Shown: piece after piece, positions 59,200-64,000 of the stretch
Layout of the letters: every line of letters starts with the position of its first letter
How positions within the stretch are numbered: the stretch's first letter is position 1
Assembly (NCBI GenBank): GCA_004154925.1
Contig: QJNS01000002.1
Span: 558,001 to 622,000, forward strand
Reading direction: 5' to 3'
Source of the DNA: Monosporascus cannonballus
Lineage: Eukaryota; Ascomycota; Sordariomycetes; Xylariales
DNA length: 64,000 bases
Notes under the pieces: generated by a model
Told to the model about the DNA's origin: nothing
Database searches by the model: none
The model's input: the letters and a program-made list of their open reading frames with translations, nothing else
Program-made: the position numbers and the translations under genes

Positions 59200-59530
59200 C
59201 TGGCTCATATTCTCCTCAAAAGCTGATGCCCCTGCTGCCGCGTAACCAATATAGGTTTCTGCCCTGCCCTATTTCCCCTCCGAATTTCCTATTATGGCTA
59301 TCAACAGTCGATACGAATCTGTGTACCTGAAATCTGGAAGATATCATGCAGTTCTACCCAGGTGAAGAGGAGGTCTTCGTTGTCTGCTGCTGTGCTAGGT
59401 CCAGTTTTGCGGTTACCTAGCTCGGGGGGAGTAGAGAAGAGTTCCGGGGGAGTACAACGAACGTGGCGCAGCAAAAAGTTCGGAGGAAGTGGAAAACGCT
59501 AAAGCGCATTTGCTGAATATTAATCCGGCA
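59200..59530. other. Short spacer of ordinary composition
   Basis: Nothing recognised. Composition collapses to almost pure A and T just after this interval. Confidence 0.5.
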
Positions 59531-60400
59531 TTAACGCTAGCGCCGAGATGTAATTAATGTATCATATACGGAACAATTATAAAATACGTATTTATAAAAT
59601 AATAAATATAAATATCATTATTACGAAAAAGTAACGAAAATAAATTAAATAATCTAATAGTAATTTAATAACTACTGAAAAATATAATTTAAAAAATCAA
59701 TTATTATAGAACAATTATTAATTCTCAAAATAATTATAAATTAAAACATTTTAAATTATAAATTAAAAATATTTAAATTTAAATAAATATATTATATTTC
59801 TTTAATACTTTTAATATATATATTTATACAACCCAAAATAATATATATAATATTACAATATTTATTAATCATAATAATAAATATTAATATAAAAGTTTTA
59901 AAAAATAATTCTTAACGTATTATTCAAAAATTATAAATATGTAAAAAGCAACAAATAAAAAAATGTTTTATATTTAATAATTATATTGTATTTATAAAAT
60001 ATTGATTAAAATAAATATATTATATTATTTCAATATTAATAATTTTTAAAATAATATTTTTAATATTTAATTTATATTGCTAAATTAAATATAAATATTG
60101 AGAAAAGTATTTTACAAAATATTAAAATTTAAAATAAATATGTTAAGGTTATTAAAAAATATATAATAAGAATAAATGTATTTTATTAATATTTTAAATT
60201 CAAGAACTTTTTAAATAAAATTATAAAAAAAAGCAAAATAAATATATAAATTTAATATAAAACCAAAATTATTAAAGTTTAAAAAACTTTAATATAATAT
60301 AATATTAAATTAATATAGTAAAGAAATTTAAAATTAAAATTTATAATTATTAAAAAAACTATTTAATTTTAATCTTTATTGTAATAGAACTGTATAGAGC
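59531..60400. repeat. Extreme AT-rich block
   Basis: About 870 bp that are almost only A and T, with even CpG sites nearly absent, unlike the CpG-retaining RIP blocks elsewhere. No frame or repeat end is recognisable. It may be the oldest RIP target in the window. Confidence 0.55.
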
Positions 60401-63400
60401 CCTATTATGGAGCACCGGACAAACGCCGGTACCAAGCAGCATTAGCGCAGCGCCTTATATGCAAACATATACAACTGTATTTTTATTTTTTCTTTCTTTT
60501 TTTTTTTTAGTTAAAAAATAAATTTTCATTGGTAATTAATTGCAAACCGCTTAGGTAAAGCCTTTTACATATTTTCTAGCTTATTATTTAGCAAAGCAGA
60601 AAACGTTTGGAATCAGATATCAGAATTTTCGAACGTTCTTTAAGAGGTCCAGCAAGGGGCCCCTATTAACCCAGAATTACAGAGGGTATTTAGCGCTATA
60701 ACGGAAACCCTAATAAGTTTGATGGCGGCTATGGAATAGCGCATAAGTTACCAGCTCGAAGAAAGCAAAAAAAAGCAGCCCAGTTCCGTAAGCATATAAA
60801 AACGTAACATAAGGCAAATAAGGAACTAATACAAATAGTCGAATAACTTAAAAACGGCTTAATTACCTAGCAAAAATTTATTATTTAGTTGCAAATTCGA
60901 AACGCGATAGTCCTTATAAATATCGACTTTTTTTCGATTTAATAACGATCGGAAATATAATTAGGTTATTCCGCAAAAACGGTTCGAATAACCGAATTAA
61001 TAGCAGGAGCCAAACGGAAACCGTTATCCTAATCGGAGAAGTTCGACGAGATAAAAAAAAGGTTCCCCAGATAATACGTATTTATAACTTATAAGCTCGA
61101 AATAAATGTTATTTTCGTAAAAGAAGTTCGTAAGCAGGTTTACGTTATATACAAAAGGTTCGAAATTAATATATAACGTACGGTTATTATTTATTATATT
61201 ACCGGAGGCCTAAATAATATTTATAATTTCGTTAATTTTCTTTAGATATTATACAAATAATATAATAATTAGTATAAAAAAAAGTAACCGAACGTTTTCG
61301 AAACTTAAAATAAGCCGATAACGCGAAATTTTCGTTATTTTATTTTTTATTCGAAAAAACGTTAATAAATATGAAAAGGATTACTTAGTTAACAGAAACG
61401 AAATTTACGTTTTTAAAGAGAATATTAAATAGGAAGTTTATTTAAATTTTAATCTTAATGGATTTCCTTAAAAGTTATAACGTATAGGTAAATAAGGTAA
61501 TGAAAATCGCCGGACGCCTTAAAGGAATAATATGGCAAAAAGGAATAAATAATTTTTTAATAATTTAGTTAAACGGTAATAACCAAAAGGGAAATAATTT
61601 AAATAATAACATAAATATAACCGGTATTTTAATAATAAAATAGCAAAGGCAAAAACTTTAAATTTTATTTCTAACTCTAAAATAATATACGTAATAAATA
61701 ATTTAAAAGGAATAAAACGCCCATAAAGCAAAGAGTCTTTGTTTACGTTATAGGCGTCCTAATTATAAGGTAAACCGTTGTTTATTTTTATTAATAAAAA
61801 ACCGTAAGGAAAAATTAATTTGTTAAGAGTATATAAAAACAAAAAGTCGGAATTTAAAAACGAAAAAGAAAAAAAATAATTTTTAAATATCGACGCGTTT
61901 AAAAACGAAAGGCGACCTAGGCCGAAATAAAGATTACGAAATAAAATATAAATAGCATTTTATTGATTATTAATATATATATTAATTAAGAAACATTTAT
62001 GGAAATTTGTATTAATTAAAGATATAAATGTTTTATTATAATAAATAAGATATTCGTAAACGTTTACGATTACCGCATATTTTAATAAAATTACGTAAAT
62101 TAAAAAAGGCTTGAAAAAAAAGCCGACGTCGGCGAGAAAAAATTAAAGAGATAATATATATAAAGATAGATATCGACGATTTTAAAGTTAGGATATTTGC
62201 ATATATTATTAATGGCCTTAATTACTCCTTAATTTTGAAAAATTTTTAAATAAAATATTACGACGTTATATACGTAATGTAAAAGTATTTTTTGATAGTA
62301 AGCGTAATAAATTATATAAAGGTTTACGAAAAAAAAAATATAAAGTTTAAGGAAATAATGTACGAATAATTTGCGAAATAAAAAGAATTTTAGCTGCCGT
62401 TTTCGAGACGGAATTTCGAAGGATAAAAAAGATTAAAAGGATTAAATAAGAAATTTAATTGTTTTTAATTATTTTAGCCGATATTAATAAAGCGTTAACG
62501 CTTAAGAAAAAAATGAAAATTAATAAGAAACTTCTGTTTAAATTAAAAGCGTTTCGTAAATTATTCGACAAAAAATTAGATAACGTTTTATCCTTACCCC
62601 GTTCCGGAATAAACCATACGATCTTATTACGCAGAAACGAAATAAGAAAGGAAATATTAATACCATAAAAGCCTTTATATGGTATAATTAAGGGAGAATT
62701 ATTAATTTTAAGAAAAACCTTAACGAAACTTTTAAATAAAAAGTATATTTACGTAAGTAATTTGCCCGTAAGGGTTCCGGTTTTATTTATAAAAAAATCT
62801 GAAACAAAGTTACGTTTTTGTTACCATTATTAAGCGTTAAATACAATAATCGAAAAAAACCGTTATTTTTTACCCTTTATTTCGGAAACCTTAAAATTAT
62901 TTTTTTACGTTAAGTAATTTACGAAAATAAACGTCCGAATAACGTTTTATAAGATTAGGATTAAAAAAGAAAATAAATAAAAAACGGTATTCCGAACGCG
63001 TTTCGGCTTATACGAATAACTGGTAATACTGTTCGGTTTATACGGGATTATTGCGATTTTTTAATAATACGTTAACGGGGTTTTAAAGCAATACCTTGAC
63101 GTTTTTTACTTAATATATATAAATAATATCCTTATTTTTTTTTCCAGATCTAAGAAAAATTATATGTAAAAAGTAAAAAAAAATTTAAGCCGTTTAAAAA
63201 AAACAGGTTTAAATTTGGATATATTTAAGTATAAATTCGCCGTAGAAACGATAAAGTATCTTAAATTTATTATAAACGCCGGAAAGGGGATATAAATGGA
63301 CCTCGAAAAATTGCGTACGATCAGAAAATAAGAAATTTTTAAAACATTTAAGGAAATCCGAAACTTTTTGGGATTCGCAAATTTTTACTGCGATTTTATA

Positions 63401-64000
63401 ACTTATTACGCGGATATATCGATACTGTTAATAGCTTTAACCCGAAAGGGAACTTTATTCCGTTAAGAGAAAAAAAAGAAAATAACATTTAAATATTTTA
63501 AAAACGTTTTTATAACGGAATTAATTTTAGCATAATAAGACCCCGAAAAATTTATAATATTAAAAACAAATTATTTAAGGGTAATATACGGAAATTATTT
63601 ATTCCAGGTTAATAAATTAGGAATATTACATTTAATTACTTATTATTTTAAAAAGTCAATTGTTTTTTAAAATTAATTACAAAATATATAATAAGGAATT
63701 TTTAACGATAATAAACTATTTAAAAACGTAAAATATGAAATTATGTAATATAATAATTTTATTTAAGATTATTACCGACGATAAAAATTTAAAATATTTC
63801 ATAATTATTAAAAAGTTAAACGAATATTAAATAAAGTAATTAAAGAAATTATTCCGTTTTAATTTTTATTTCGAATTCCGTATTGGCCGTTTAAATATTA
63901 AGGCCGATATGTTTTTATATAAAAAATAAAATATGTTTATAAAAAAAACAATAATCGGAAAACCGTACAAAACTTTTAATTAATAAAAAATAAATAATTA
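60400..64000 (+). mobile_element. Element E: Ty3/Gypsy retrotransposon, left part, RIP-degraded
   Basis: A leader with stem-like ccgg ... ccgg motifs (60411-60440) is followed by a gag-like region from about 60610 (ESDIRIFERSLRGP) to 61930. Reverse transcriptase is traceable from about 62590 (LPRSGINHTI) through the KYIRVSNSP and APVLFIKK-like block (62740-62800), FRTRFGLYEWLV-like sequence near 62990, to the active site at 63101-63140, reading YINNILIF for Y-x-DD-x-LIF. RNase H appears to begin near 63540. The element runs off the window. No LTR pair can be seen, so its left edge is a guess. Its sequence is not close to elements A-C. Confidence 0.7.

Overview
The window looks like a nuclear contig of a filamentous ascomycete (Pezizomycotina). 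Genes carry short GT-AG introns of about 45-100 bp. The fungal families present include a GMC oxidoreductase, fucose-permease-type MFS carriers, a Ree1-like DUF1349 protein and a UGT80/UGT51-like glucosyltransferase. GC-balanced gene islands alternate abruptly with very AT-rich blocks full of stop codons, the hallmark of repeat-induced point mutation (RIP). No bacterial genes, rRNA, tRNA or CRISPR were seen. All exon structures are manual and rest on splice sites, reading phase and family alignment from memory.

Layout. 1-2450 is a small island with one four-exon isochorismatase-family gene. 2450-28661 is a graveyard of nested transposons. A minus-strand Ty3/Gypsy chromovirus (element C, 5194-18361, duplication AGTTT) is split in its gag by a plus-strand chromovirus (element A, 10290-17008, duplication GTTCT). 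A Fot1-like pogo transposon (element D, 19980-28661, TA-flanked, about 1.9 kb without its insert) is split in its transposase by a third chromovirus (element B, 21506-28271, duplication GCCAA). 29-45 kb is a gene island: secreted GMC oxidoreductase, HAD phosphatase, MFS carrier 1, class-III aminotransferase, DUF1349 protein, MFS carrier 2. 45060-49125 is an AT-rich TA-flanked element with 29-bp terminal inverted repeats and no recognised transposase. 49.1-59.5 kb holds a fungal-specific tubby-like protein gene, a decayed paralogue, a 1221-aa glycosyltransferase and two short relatives of the TIR element. 60.4 kb to the end is another RIP-degraded Ty3/Gypsy element, cut by the window edge.

The most interesting signals are three. 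First, an antisense reading frame lies between chromodomain and 3' LTR in all three chromoviruses; in two of them it keeps exactly the spacing of a fungal Zn2Cys6 cluster, with Cys codons turned to Tyr by RIP. Second, a 15-nt micro-exon is conserved between the two paralogous MFS genes. Third, mutation in every dated element fades at the outer edges of its LTRs or TIRs.

How the island genes work together is not shown by sequence. Two related sugar-type carriers with a secreted oxidoreductase, a sugar-phosphatase-like HAD protein, an aminotransferase and a Ree1-like protein would fit uptake and use of an extracellular carbon compound, but this is inference.
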